Shown piece by piece: positions 33,976 to 43,496 of a stretch of DNA of 64,000 bases. A program made the position numbers and the translations under genes. The notes under the pieces are model-generated. The model saw only the letters and a list, made by a program, of their open reading frames with translations, was not told the origin of the DNA and searched no databases. Source of the stretch: CAYXVF01 sp964468125 (GTDB lineage Bacteria > Myxococcota > XYA12-FULL-58-9 > CAYXVF01); contig CAYXVF010000014.1 of the NCBI GenBank assembly GCA_964468125.1, forward strand, positions 16,037-80,036, read 5' to 3'. Each line of letters opens with the position of its first letter. Position 1 is the stretch's first letter.

Positions 33976-36222
33976 ATGAGCATGTGGATCTCAAGGCGCT
34001 GGTTCTGGATTCCGGTGCTGCTTCAAACCACTCTCGGGGTAGCGCTGTGCTTCGTTCCGCTCTTCAACCTGCTGGCCTTTGAATATGCCTTCGCTACAGG
34101 GCTGCTCGCCGCCCCCCTGGGTGTATGGATCGGTCTTGGCCTCGCCCGCCACACGGCTCATCGCGCCCCCACGCCCTGGCTGATCCTCTGGTTTTTCGGT
34201 CTCCTCCACCTGCTCCCGAGCTTCATCGCCATCAGCCTCAACGCCTATCGCGTGCGAAATTGCGACTACTGGGAAGGAGTCACCTTTTTTCTTGCGCTCC
34301 CTGTGGCCACCACCCTCTACTCCACAACACTCGGTGTCACCGTGGGGAAGCTATTTGAGCGCCGGAGGACGCGGGCAGTGGCGGCCGGACTCGTCTTGCT
34401 CCTGCCGCTCCTCGGGCGCGTCTGGGAGCTCTACACGGAGCCGCAGATCTTCGTATTTGATCACCTGTACGGCCACTTCGCTGGCAGCCTCTACGACGAG
34501 ACCGTGGTCCTCGACGGGCGCATGATCTGGCTACGCCTAGGGACGGCGCTGCGGATCGCCCTGGCCCTCTGGGCTGTGCGCCTCGTCCTCTGGGACCGAG
34601 GCTGGCCACGGGTCGCCTTCGCGCTCGTGGTGTTCCTCGGCGTGAGCACCCTTTACGACGCCCAGGTCGGCCGCCGCGCGGGCTTTCGTTTGGACCGTGA
34701 AGATATCGAAGCGGTACTCTCAAAGACCGTCCGACGCGAGGGCGTCACCGTCCACCTTCCCGCGGACACCGCCGACGACCACGCCGGGCGGATCGCCGAT
34801 CATCATCTCTTCTGGATCGAGCGGTTGCGGCGAGTCCTCGGTGTCCACGGTCCCGACCACATTCACTCCTACGTCTACGCAGACCGTGATCAAAAATCGA
34901 AGCTGATGGGCGGCCGGGGCACGATGGTCGCCAAGCCCTGGCTCGGAGAGATTCACGTTCACGGTCGGGAGGTTCCCCACAACATCGTTCCCCACGAGCT
35001 GGTCCACGTGCTCGCCGCGGAGCTCGGGTCTCCACCCTTTGGCGTCACGGCCCACCTAGGGGTGTTGATCGACATGGGGATCGTCGAAGGCCTCGCCGAG
35101 TCCCTCACACCTCCCCGAGGCGACTACGACATCCATCAATGGGTGCGAGCCCTGCGTGTCCTGGATCGCGCGCCGGATGTTCGACGGTTAGTAGCCGTTA
35201 CTGACTTCTGGCGAGCTCCGCCGGCGCGCGCCTATACGGTAATGGGCTCTTTCATCCGCTACCTACTCGATAGCCGCGGCGCCGAGCCGGTGCGCGCGCT
35301 CTATCGCTCCGGCGACTTCAACGCAGCCCTGGGTGAAGACCTCGAGCAGGTAGTGAGTGATTGGGAAAGATTCATCGACGGGCTCACCTTGTCCGAGCGC
35401 GAGCGCCGTGCTGCGGAGGAGCGCTTTCGTGTTCGCAGCATCTTCGCACGGGTGTGCGCCCACGAAGTCGCACAGCTCCGTGACGCAGCCGGAGCGACCG
35501 GAGGTGAACAGGCCGTCGCTTACTACGAGAAGATCGCCGATTTTCTAGGAGGAAGCCCGGACGCGCGCTACGACGTAGCCGTCGCCACCCTCAACGCCGG
35601 CGATGAGGGGCGGTTCCGAGAGCTCGCGCGGAAGCTCTTGGACTCCGGCGAGCTACGCCCCTACCGGGCGACCGGGCTGCGTGAGCGCTTGGGTCAGCTC
35701 GATTGGCGTGAGGGGCGGCTCGACGACGCGAGAGAGAGCTTTCGCGAGGCGCTCGAACAGCCGAGCGACCTCGCCAGTGAGCGGCTGCAATGGGTGCGGC
35801 TATGGGCTCTCGAGCGCCCGGAGGAGGAGAGACAGTTCCTTGCGGAGTTTCTCCGAGGAGAGGTTCCGACGCCCTCGGCGGTGCTGGAGCTCGATCGGCT
35901 CCGGCGCGCCTACCCGCAGGACCGAACCTTCCCCTACTTGCTGGCCCGTCAGCTCTATCAGGGGAACGACCCGAAGCGCGCCTTGGCGCTTCTCGGCGAT
36001 GCAGGCACCCATCCCTTCCTGCCGATCGAAGCGGAGCGGATCAGATTGATCGCTGCGATCCTCGAGCGCATCGGCGATCGGCGCGGTGCGGCCGACGCGT
36101 TTTCAGTGGTGGCGGACATTCTGCCGCGATCGGGCGAAGCGGCGCGGGTTCGAGCGCACACGGAGTGGCTGCGTTGGGAGCTCGAATCCGACGCTCAGCC
36201 GCCCAGGTCTGGGCAGCCGTAG
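33976..36222 (+). CDS. membrane gluzincin-like metallopeptidase with TPR-like tail
   Basis: Protein of 748 aa. The first 220 or so residues contain about six hydrophobic membrane segments. A soluble domain follows with His340-Glu-Leu-Val-His344 and, 27 residues on, Glu371 in EGLAES. This spacing is that of peptidase MA-like gluzincins, so a zinc metallopeptidase is likely. The C-terminal 300 residues are helical TPR-like units ending in DRRGAADAFSVVADILPRSGE. ATG 33976 has AAAGG upstream; an earlier ATG (33943) would overlap the PilZ gene start. The 3' end overlaps the next convergent gene by 28 nt. Substrate unknown. Confidence 0.8.
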   Translation: MSMWISRRWFWIPVLLQTTLGVALCFVPLFNLLAFEYAFATGLLAAPLGVWIGLGLARHTAHRAPTPWLILWFFGLLHLLPSFIAISLNAYRVRNCDYWEGVTFFLALPVATTLYSTTLGVTVGKLFERRRTRAVAAGLVLLLPLLGRVWELYTEPQIFVFDHLYGHFAGSLYDETVVLDGRMIWLRLGTALRIALALWAVRLVLWDRGWPRVAFALVVFLGVSTLYDAQVGRRAGFRLDREDIEAVLSKTVRREGVTVHLPADTADDHAGRIADHHLFWIERLRRVLGVHGPDHIHSYVYADRDQKSKLMGGRGTMVAKPWLGEIHVHGREVPHNIVPHELVHVLAAELGSPPFGVTAHLGVLIDMGIVEGLAESLTPPRGDYDIHQWVRALRVLDRAPDVRRLVAVTDFWRAPPARAYTVMGSFIRYLLDSRGAEPVRALYRSGDFNAALGEDLEQVVSDWERFIDGLTLSERERRAAEERFRVRSIFARVCAHEVAQLRDAAGATGGEQAVAYYEKIADFLGGSPDARYDVAVATLNAGDEGRFRELARKLLDSGELRPYRATGLRERLGQLDWREGRLDDARESFREALEQPSDLASERLQWVRLWALERPEEERQFLAEFLRGEVPTPSAVLELDRLRRAYPQDRTFPYLLARQLYQGNDPKRALALLGDAGTHPFLPIEAERIRLIAAILERIGDRRGAADAFSVVADILPRSGEAARVRAHTEWLRWELESDAQPPRSGQP

Positions 36223-38138
36223 ACCACAATCGGTGTCGCGCCTGCTTTTGCGGCCTCACACGCATCCCCCAACAATCGCAGCTGGCGTCCGGCGAGATCG
36301 AGTCGCCAGTTGTCCATCCCGTCGCTCGTGCGCGGGACGAGCACGCTGCCCTCATCACCTTCGAGGAAGAGAAACAGGCGAGATAGGTCCGGCGGGGCAC
36401 GTTCGAGAGTGAAGGAGCAGGCGCCGACCCGGCCGGCAACATCGACGAGCGCCTGCGCGAGTGCCTGCTGGTCCGTGGCCTGGTAGTGGCAGTTCGGGAC
36501 TTCATCGGCGTCGCAGTCCGGATAAGCCACGTCGCTCGCGCAGAGCGAGGTCCCACCGGTGACCGCGAAACACTTGAGGTCATTAATGGCGGTCTGGTCG
36601 GTGAGCGTGAACCCAACGACGTAGGTCGAAATCGGCGGGTCGAGCGTGCGCAAACGCGCGAGCGCCGAGTTGACCTTGCAAGCGGCCGCCTCACCGTTAC
36701 TCGAGCCGCCGCAAAACCCGCCTCCCACGCGAGGAATGAAACGTGCGTCGTCACTGTTTGGCTGACCGTCGGTAACGTAGAGAATTACGTTCTCGCGTTC
36801 CGGATCGTCGAGGCCGAAAGCGCCTGGGTCCGCGGCGATCGAGCGCAAGGTAGGGCCCGCCGGGGTTCCGCCCCCCGGATGGAGGCCAGCGAGCAAGGCC
36901 AAGACACCCGCCGCATTGCCCCCGGTCGGTTCGCTCAGGGCGTCGCTAGGGACCGATTGATTCGTTCGGTTGCTGTTCACCGGGCACGAGGTGCCATTGC
37001 AGTTGTAGACGTTCCCGAAAACCGCGAAGGGATCCTCGCACTCATCGATGCACGCGGTCGTCCTTTCGCATTGGTCGGGGAAAGCAGCGAGTCCCCAGCG
37101 TACCGAATCGTCCTGCGCCGGCAGGACCTGGGTGAGAACCGCGGTGGCCTCTTCCCAGCGGGTTAGCTCGTCGTCGTTTCGGCCGGGGCCGAGGTCGCCA
37201 TCTTCGCAGTAGTTCATCGAACCGGAGCGGTCGAGCACGACGAGCACGTTCGGCGGTACGCGTTGCGCCTCGAAGATGGTCGAACCGCAGGAGTCGATCG
37301 GCGTGCAGATTCCCGCCGTGCATACGGTACCCGCGGGGCAATCCCGGCTGTCCAGGCAACCGTTCTGGGGCACGCAGCGCTCGGCGCTGCACCGCTGTCC
37401 GCTCGGGCAAGGGCAGGTGCTCGTCGGCTCACATCGCCCGTCATCGCTACATCGTTCGAGACCCGGCGCACAGTCGAGCTCGGAAAAGCAGCGCCCTTCG
37501 GGCAGGCAGATCCCAGCGCTCAGTGAGCACCGATCCGTTCCCGCGCAACACGTCGCTCCAGAGGGACAGCAGAGTATCTGGCCCGTCGAACATCCCTCGC
37601 TCGTTCGCTCCGCGGTGCAGGCGATTCCATCGAGCACACAGCTTCCGCCGACACACCGGTGCACGGGCGGGCAGTCAGCAGCGACGGTGCATTCGCCTGC
37701 GCCGATGCAGCGCCCCGTTTCTCCGCATCGCTCGCCCGAGAGGCAATCGCCGTCTTCGTCACAACCGGCGTCGACGCAAGCGCCTTCCAGACAGCGGTCC
37801 GCGCCGGCGCAGTCGTCATCATCCGCACAGTCGCCTCGGGGCACGCAGGCGCCGATCACACAACGCTCGTCGCCACCACACTGACTGTCCACGAGGCAGG
37901 GGCTCTGCGCGACGCATTCCCCTGCCTTGCACCGCTCATCGAGGGCACAGTCCGAGTCGCTCTCGCAGACGGGTCCACAGCTCTGGGTGTCGCTGTCGCA
38001 GGGGACCGGTGCGTCCGGCGGCCGATTGTCGTTTCGGGAAGCGCCGGGAAGCGCGTCAGCATCGATGGCGAGCTGCCCGGACTGGCACGCACTGGAGAGG
38101 GCCAAGAGCACCCCCCAAACAGTCGCTCGATGTCGCAT
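36195..38138 (-). CDS. Cys-rich VWA-domain lipoprotein (possible CglB-like adhesin)
   Basis: Lipoprotein of 647 aa (lipobox LSSAC). About residues 45-290 hold roughly nine short Cys-rich repeats of the form CxxDxDCxxxxRCxxGxC, then a von Willebrand A domain from about 297 with MIDAS motif Asp303-x-Ser305-x-Ser307 (DRSGSM) and the downstream GGTPAGPTL and VTDGQPN elements. It is exported, lipid-anchored and disulfide-rich, with an integrin-like metal-binding fold, as is CglB, the gliding adhesin of M. xanthus. CglB, however, is shorter and lacks such a repeat array, and Myxococcota carry many VWA lipoproteins. It lies 4.6 kb from the glt promoter. A perfect hairpin (GTCGAGC/GCTCGAC, 38157-38176) sits in its leader. 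Confidence 0.85.
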   Translation of the reverse strand: MRHRATVWGVLLALSSACQSGQLAIDADALPGASRNDNRPPDAPVPCDSDTQSCGPVCESDSDCALDERCKAGECVAQSPCLVDSQCGGDERCVIGACVPRGDCADDDDCAGADRCLEGACVDAGCDEDGDCLSGERCGETGRCIGAGECTVAADCPPVHRCVGGSCVLDGIACTAERTSEGCSTGQILCCPSGATCCAGTDRCSLSAGICLPEGRCFSELDCAPGLERCSDDGRCEPTSTCPCPSGQRCSAERCVPQNGCLDSRDCPAGTVCTAGICTPIDSCGSTIFEAQRVPPNVLVVLDRSGSMNYCEDGDLGPGRNDDELTRWEEATAVLTQVLPAQDDSVRWGLAAFPDQCERTTACIDECEDPFAVFGNVYNCNGTSCPVNSNRTNQSVPSDALSEPTGGNAAGVLALLAGLHPGGGTPAGPTLRSIAADPGAFGLDDPERENVILYVTDGQPNSDDARFIPRVGGGFCGGSSNGEAAACKVNSALARLRTLDPPISTYVVGFTLTDQTAINDLKCFAVTGGTSLCASDVAYPDCDADEVPNCHYQATDQQALAQALVDVAGRVGACSFTLERAPPDLSRLFLFLEGDEGSVLVPRTSDGMDNWRLDLAGRQLRLLGDACEAAKAGATPIVVYGCPDLGG

Positions 38139-38312
38139 GTCGATGATCCCATCCCGTCGAGCGCCCTCGCTCGACCGCGGCGGATGTTAGCCGACGGGAT
38201 CGCGACAGTCCCTGGCCAGCGATTCGAGATCGTCCCTCAGGACCCAATCGAATACACACCGGGGCGTGGATCGGCCTGCCCGTTTGGCAGCGGCAGCTCT
38301 GCTCGGGTCGTG

Positions 38313-38759
38313 CTAGGGAGCTGCGCCGGAAGCCGGGCGCTCCGCACGGCGTTCCGCTTCCCACCAGAGGCTCGCCAAGACGACGTTGGCGAGCACGCTC
38401 AGGATCAGCGCCCACCACAGCCAGGGAGGCGAGCCACTGCTTTGCGCCCAGGCCGGCGGGTCACGCGGTGAAAGATCGCCCAAGAGCGTTGACGACTGGG
38501 TGGCGCGCGCCTTGGGCTCGACCACGAGAGCCCTTGGCGCCTCTTCCTCCCAGCGACGAAGGAGCTCGACCGCATCGCTCTGAAGCAGCGCGGGAACCTG
38601 AATCACGCCCCACCCAGGCGAGACCGGGGCGGCGGCGAGGTGCGGGTCCGGATGTGGCAAGGAACGCGCGTCGATCTCGTGAGCGTGCAGGTAGTCGAGA
38701 GCGGCCTGTGCCTCGACGGCGCTCTCCGCGTTGTGGACAGTGACCCAGCGGGTCGTCAT
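38313..38759 (-). CDS. small membrane protein with DUF2007-like N-terminal domain
   Basis: Protein of 148 aa. Residues 1-80 resemble the DUF2007 family (ferredoxin-like fold: WVTVHNAESAVEAQAALDYL, GVIQVPALLQSDAVELL). A single transmembrane helix near 112-132 (WLWWALILSVLANVVLASLWW) follows, and a short charged tail. Its ATG overlaps the stop of the upstream helicase gene as ATGA, so the two are translationally coupled. Function unknown; the DUF2007 call is from pattern only. Confidence 0.72.
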   Translation of the reverse strand: MTTRWVTVHNAESAVEAQAALDYLHAHEIDARSLPHPDPHLAAAPVSPGWGVIQVPALLQSDAVELLRRWEEEAPRALVVEPKARATQSSTLLGDLSPRDPPAWAQSSGSPPWLWWALILSVLANVVLASLWWEAERRAERPASGAAP

Positions 38760-41700
38760 CCACTCACCGATTTGGCGCGCATGAGCCGAACTGCGATCAC
38801 CGTATAGAGCCGCGGCACCGCCTGTTCGATCGCGGTGATCACACGATGACGCTGATAGTCGAGCTGCTCGGCCTCGAGCTCCTGAAGCTCGACGAGCTCC
38901 TCTCGTTCGTCGGCAGAAGCGTGCGCAAGCGCGCGGCGATGCGCGCGGTTGAGCAAGCGTTCCCGGCGCTGAAAGACCGCTTCGGACTTCTCCCGTGCCC
39001 TGAGACGCTCGCCATCGAGGCGTTTGCGCATCATCGCTTCGGCGGTCTCGAAATTCTGCTCCACCAGGCTCCGCCAGCGACCGAGGCTTTGCTTGAGGGG
39101 GGTGGCGTCCATTCGGTCGAGGTCACGACTGACGTCGTCCACCAGGACCTCGAGCTCTTCCCAGCGCTTGCCTCCTTCATCGATGGCGAGCGTGGTGGTG
39201 CTGTTCTCCAGGTAGGTTCGCGCTTCCGGCACGTCATCGGGGGTGTCGATGCCGAAGCTCCAAAGGAAGACCGCACCATCGCGTCCATAGCCGCGCAAGA
39301 GCGCGAGACCCGCGGACGCCTCGCTCGATTCCTTCGCCCAGTCGAGGGCGTAGTCCACGAGCGGGTGACCGAAGGACAGGAACTCGACTTCTTCGTGGTC
39401 GAGCGCGTAGGTCCGGTTGAACGTCGCGGCGTAGGCCCCGCCTTCGAGATCGTCGCGGCGCGCGGCGCTCGGGCCGCCTTCCACGGAGACGACCTCTCCC
39501 CGAGCTTTGACAGAGAGGCGGCTTGCCTCCGCGAAGCGCTCGACGAAGTTTTCGATCCGATTCTCGAGATCAGCGGGGACCGTGCCGAGTATCTCCCTGG
39601 CGCGCTCCGGCGAGAAACTCGCGGAGTCGAGGATCGGGTCGACCTCGTTCTCGACCCGCTCACGCGCCTCGCGCACGAGTTTCTCCGTGTCGAGATAGAG
39701 CGCCTTCCATTCGTCCACGCCCGAGCCGTCTAGAATGAGCTCGGCCAGGCGCGTGCTCACGTACTCGAGCTGATGGTCGATACCGCCTACGGTGCGGTCG
39801 AGCACGCCGATGGACTCCTGCATGACCTTGAGGATCGCCGCTTCGTACCCCGACTTGAAATAGGGGACGAGCACGTGCACGTCGCGTTTCTGGCCAACGC
39901 GGTCGATGCGTCCCACGCGTTGCTCGATGGTGGCGGGACGCCAGGGCAGGTCATAGAGCACGACCTTGTTGCAGAACTGGAAGTTGCGTCCTTCGCCACC
40001 CGCCTCGGTGGAGAGCATGAGCTGCGGCCCCTCCGGATCTCGAAACCACGCGACCTGGCGGTCCTGATCCCGGGGCGCGAGGGAGCGGTGAAAGGTCGCG
40101 ATCTCCGGTCCGAGAATCGGCTCAAGCTGCGCTTTCAGCCCGCGGACGGCCACTTGGCTCTCGACGAAAACGAGGAGCTTGTCTTCCGGGTCGAGGCTGC
40201 GCTGCTTTTCGACCAGCCAGCGCAATCGCACGTCACCGGTAGGAAGACCGTGCTCGTCGAAGGGAGCGTCCACCACGTCGTCGATCAGCGGCTGAAGCTC
40301 GGCTGCGAGCTCTTCAGAGAATTGCGTCAGAATGTCCGCGATCGCGTGCGGCGTGCCCCAGAGCGCACGAAGCAGCTTGCCGAGCATCATCTTGCACTCG
40401 GCCTCGTTGTCCATCGAGCGAGCGAGGTCCATCATGACCTGTTCGCCCACCTCGACGAGGATCTCCTGCTTCTCCGATGGCTCGAGCGGGGCCAGCTCAG
40501 AGAGACGCTGAGGCAACCCGCCGACCGGCCCACGCCGGTTTCGAATCACGAAGTCCGCGAGGCCATGCCGCTCACGAAGCGCTCCGAGGATGCGTTCGGA
40601 AGATTCTTCGAGCGCCCTTCCCTTCGCCACGGTGAGCTCTTCGACCAGACCCGCATCTTCGTCGTCGTCTTCGAGCACTGCCGCAAGGCGCTTCTTCGTA
40701 GACGCGCTGAGCTTCTTGCCACTGGATGGCAATTCAGCGACGAGGCGAGCGACCTCCCGAATTTCGGCGACCCGCGCGGCGACGGTCTCGAAGGCGTTGG
40801 GATCGTCGAAGCGCGCGGGGTCGAGCAGACGCAACAAGGCGTGGTACTCAGCCGGATCGAGAGCCATCGGCGTCGCGGTGAGCAGCAGGAGGTGCCGGCT
40901 CATGTGCGCCAGCCCCTCCACCAATTGATAACCGGCGTTGCTCTGGCCGTCCGGCCTCCATCGGAGGTGGTGCGCTTCGTCGACGATGACGAGATCCCAG
41001 GGTGCCGTCATTGCGAGCTCGAGCAGGTCCTCGTCGCTCGAGATGAAGTCAATCGACGCCACGATCCGCTGGTGGGCCTCGAAAGGATTCATGTCCGGAT
41101 GATCGATGAGCGCGTCCTCGATGCGCTGATCGTCGAATAGGACCAGGAGCTCGTGCGACTTGCGGAAGATCTCACCGAGCCATTGAATGGTCAGCGCTTT
41201 CGGAGTGAGGATCAGAACGCGCTCGGCACGCCCCTCCTCTCGCAGCCCCGCATAGATCAGAGCCGCTTCGACCGTCTTTCCGAGACCGACCTCGTCGGCG
41301 AGCAGCAGACGGACGGGGTCCTCGCCGACCGCGCGCGATGCGACGTCGATCTGGTGTGGAAGCCATTCCACGCGGGAGCCCAGCACCGCCGCGTGTCCAC
41401 GCCGTTTGCCGAGCTCCGCGAGCTTCAATCCCTGAAGTCGCGCGCGAACGACCTCCGGGTGAGCGAGGTTCAAGGTCGCCAATCTCTCTTTGGCGCCGAT
41501 GTCGCGGATCTCGGGAACGAGCTCGCTCTCGACCACGACATCTCCGCCCTCGAGGCGGTACTCGGCCAGTCCGTCGTCGTTGACGCCCACCGCCTCGAGC
41601 ACCCGCTGCTCCTTGCCCTCCTGGTCCCGGACCTTCTCGCCGCGGCCGATGAGGTACCGCACGACGGTCGGCTCAGCGCTCCGGGTGGTGTAGGTGCGCT

Positions 41701-41833
41701 CGCCCTGGAGGCGCCAAAAACGCACGTTTACCCGCGGTCCGTCGACGCCGGTAACTATCCCGATCCCGAGGCTCGGGTCGGCGGGGCTCCAGACGAGTTG
41801 TCCTGGAACGCGTGGGCGGGACGTTTGGCTCAC
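38756..41833 (-). CDS. RapA-like SNF2-family helicase
   Basis: Swi2/Snf2-type ATPase of 1025 aa. An N-terminal beta-rich part (about 10-115; GQLVWSPADPSLGIGIVTGV) resembles the RapA Tudor-like region. Helicase motifs follow: Walker A DEVGLGKT (180-187), DEAH in VIVDEAHHL, motif III LLLTATPM, and motif VI QRVGRIDRVGQ. The C-terminal 350 residues are charged and helical. The spacing and LLADEVGLGKT wording are closest to RapA (E. coli RapA is of similar length), which recycles RNA polymerase. Start is GTG 41833; the ribosome-binding site is weak. A stand-alone defence helicase cannot be excluded, but no defence partner genes are adjacent. Confidence 0.85.
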   Translation of the reverse strand: MSQTSRPRVPGQLVWSPADPSLGIGIVTGVDGPRVNVRFWRLQGERTYTTRSAEPTVVRYLIGRGEKVRDQEGKEQRVLEAVGVNDDGLAEYRLEGGDVVVESELVPEIRDIGAKERLATLNLAHPEVVRARLQGLKLAELGKRRGHAAVLGSRVEWLPHQIDVASRAVGEDPVRLLLADEVGLGKTVEAALIYAGLREEGRAERVLILTPKALTIQWLGEIFRKSHELLVLFDDQRIEDALIDHPDMNPFEAHQRIVASIDFISSDEDLLELAMTAPWDLVIVDEAHHLRWRPDGQSNAGYQLVEGLAHMSRHLLLLTATPMALDPAEYHALLRLLDPARFDDPNAFETVAARVAEIREVARLVAELPSSGKKLSASTKKRLAAVLEDDDEDAGLVEELTVAKGRALEESSERILGALRERHGLADFVIRNRRGPVGGLPQRLSELAPLEPSEKQEILVEVGEQVMMDLARSMDNEAECKMMLGKLLRALWGTPHAIADILTQFSEELAAELQPLIDDVVDAPFDEHGLPTGDVRLRWLVEKQRSLDPEDKLLVFVESQVAVRGLKAQLEPILGPEIATFHRSLAPRDQDRQVAWFRDPEGPQLMLSTEAGGEGRNFQFCNKVVLYDLPWRPATIEQRVGRIDRVGQKRDVHVLVPYFKSGYEAAILKVMQESIGVLDRTVGGIDHQLEYVSTRLAELILDGSGVDEWKALYLDTEKLVREARERVENEVDPILDSASFSPERAREILGTVPADLENRIENFVERFAEASRLSVKARGEVVSVEGGPSAARRDDLEGGAYAATFNRTYALDHEEVEFLSFGHPLVDYALDWAKESSEASAGLALLRGYGRDGAVFLWSFGIDTPDDVPEARTYLENSTTTLAIDEGGKRWEELEVLVDDVSRDLDRMDATPLKQSLGRWRSLVEQNFETAEAMMRKRLDGERLRAREKSEAVFQRRERLLNRAHRRALAHASADEREELVELQELEAEQLDYQRHRVITAIEQAVPRLYTVIAVRLMRAKSVSG

Positions 41834-42005
41834 GGCTATTGCTCGCTCTCGCGGGAAACCGCGCGCTCATGCCAGAGCGGCGCGGTGGATTCAAGGACCT
41901 CACCAGTCTCTTCGGCAAAAACGTCGGGGGTGTTCCTAGAGATCCGGCAAAGTCGCGGATTTTTTAAGATTTCCCTCTGACGCAGGGAGTGCATAGTGTT
42001 CTCTC

Positions 42006-42545
42006 ATGCCGCACGTGGACCTGCTCGAGCTCCCGTATTTCGATGGGATCGACATCGACACTCTGATCTCCCTCGTCGACCGGATGAACCCCGTCCGCTT
42101 CCCCCCGGGGCACACCCTCTTTCACGAGGATCAAACGAACCTCAGCGCGTTGTACATCGTCACCCGCGGCCAGCTCGAGCTCCTCAAGCGCGCCCCGGAT
42201 GGCCCGATGCGTCTCGCCGCCTTGCACGCGCCGACCCTTCTCGGCGAGGTCGAACTCTTCACCCAGGTTCCTGCGGTGGCCACCGTACGCACGCTCACCG
42301 AGATCGACAGCTTCGCCCTCAGCCGCGAAGCCTTTGAGACGCTGATGGACGAACACCATCCGGCGATGTTGCGATTCACCTACAACGTCGCGCGGGTCGC
42401 GTGCCACCGGTTGGCGGTCGCGGATACGATGCTCGCACGGAAGCTGGGCGCCGTGGACCTCGCCGAGCTGCGTCGGCAGATCTTCGGGACAAACGACGAC
42501 CTTCGCTCTGCCACCACCACGGGCTCCTTCTTTCGCGCGAAGTAG
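42006..42545 (+). CDS. cyclic-nucleotide-binding-domain protein without effector domain
   Basis: Protein of 179 aa. One Crp/PKA-type cyclic-nucleotide-binding fold spans about residues 10-130 (FPPGHTLFHEDQTNLSALYIVTRGQLELL, LLGEVELFTQVPAVATVRT), the latter being the phosphate-binding cassette region. It is followed only by a helix and a short tail; there is no helix-turn-helix. It may be a stand-alone sensor that works through protein contacts. The gene is followed after 15 nt by an exported protein gene, suggesting an operon. The 172-nt gap upstream, divergent from the helicase, contains AT-rich TTTTTTAAGATTTCC but no clear promoter. Confidence 0.85.
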   Translation: MPHVDLLELPYFDGIDIDTLISLVDRMNPVRFPPGHTLFHEDQTNLSALYIVTRGQLELLKRAPDGPMRLAALHAPTLLGEVELFTQVPAVATVRTLTEIDSFALSREAFETLMDEHHPAMLRFTYNVARVACHRLAVADTMLARKLGAVDLAELRRQIFGTNDDLRSATTTGSFFRAK

Positions 42546-42560
42546 TACACTGTCATCATC

Positions 42561-43496
42561 ATGGTCTCGCTCCTCGCGCTACTGACTCTCCTTGCGCCCG
42601 AAGGGCCAAATCTCGACCTGCCACCGAGCGCCGTTGGCGAGCTTCCCCCCGCGGACGAAGGTGAGAGCGCTCAGGCGATCCCCGTCGCCGAGCCTGATAC
42701 GCGGGTCGTTCTGCGCATCAGCGAGGGGTTGGGCCCCCTCACCGACCGCCTCGCCCTCGATCTCGACCTCGACGAGGCGGAAGCGCGTCGCGTTCGCGAC
42801 GGACTGCTTCGAAGCGACCTGTTCATTCTCGACCCCTCGGCGCGTCACCGCGCGGTCGTTCGACGCACGGACCGAGCCACCGTCCAAGTGCTGTTGCTCG
42901 ATGGTACGGATACAATCGGCGTCTCAGCCATTGAGTGGCCCGCCGAAGAGTCCAGTAGAGCTCCAGAGCGGCCGCGATCGACTCTCGTGATTCGGGAACG
43001 CACGCCAGAAGCCGTCGCGGAGGCGGATGAACGTTTCCGAGGCGGTTTCGATCCCTACTTCAATCCCGCGGGGCGCCTGAGCTGGTCGCGCAACGGTGCT
43101 TTCACTCAGCCGAGCATGCCCGCAGCGGGGAGCGATTGGGTGATCCTCCAGGACGGTCAACCGATCGACGACCTCGACCTCGCCTTGCTGCTGAACGATC
43201 GGGCCCTCGCAGACCGGATCGAGAATGAGCGCGAATCGTCCCGAGCCTGGTGGCGCTGGGGCTTTGGAGGTGCGGCGGTTTCGAGCGCTGGCGTCGGCGC
43301 AGCCTTTCTCGCCACCGCGGACGGTCGATCGTCGCGAGAAGTCCTCGGTGGCTCACTCCTAGGCGTTGCGGTTCTCTGCGGTGCCCTCGCCTTGCTCGGC
43401 GACGAGCTGCAGGGCGGCCACGTGTTGTCGCGGGAAGAAGCCCAAACCCTTGTGCGTCTCTACAACGACCGCGCCGCAGAGGAACGGAAGCGCTAG
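42561..43496 (+). CDS. uncharacterised membrane protein
   Basis: Protein of 311 aa with a hydrophobic N terminus (VSLLALLTLLAPEG) that could be a signal peptide or anchor, a soluble central part (about 40-225) with no recognised motif, and two closely spaced Gly/Ala-rich transmembrane helices near 232-285 (WGFGGAAVSSAGVGAAFLAT and VLGGSLLGVAVLCGALALL). The C-terminal 25 residues are charged. Probably co-transcribed with the cyclic-nucleotide-binding protein 15 nt upstream. Its stop overlaps that of the next, convergent gene by 4 nt. I do not recognise a family. Confidence 0.75.
   Translation: MVSLLALLTLLAPEGPNLDLPPSAVGELPPADEGESAQAIPVAEPDTRVVLRISEGLGPLTDRLALDLDLDEAEARRVRDGLLRSDLFILDPSARHRAVVRRTDRATVQVLLLDGTDTIGVSAIEWPAEESSRAPERPRSTLVIRERTPEAVAEADERFRGGFDPYFNPAGRLSWSRNGAFTQPSMPAAGSDWVILQDGQPIDDLDLALLLNDRALADRIENERESSRAWWRWGFGGAAVSSAGVGAAFLATADGRSSREVLGGSLLGVAVLCGALALLGDELQGGHVLSREEAQTLVRLYNDRAAEERKR

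Noticed and set aside
39773..41140. 455-aa plus-strand frame opposite the helicase
   Set aside because: Antisense of conserved helicase motifs; composition not protein-like and no ribosome-binding site.
38756..41833. phage-defence island built on the SNF2 helicase
   Set aside because: Motifs are closest to RapA and neighbours (VWA lipoprotein, cyclic-nucleotide protein) are not defence genes.
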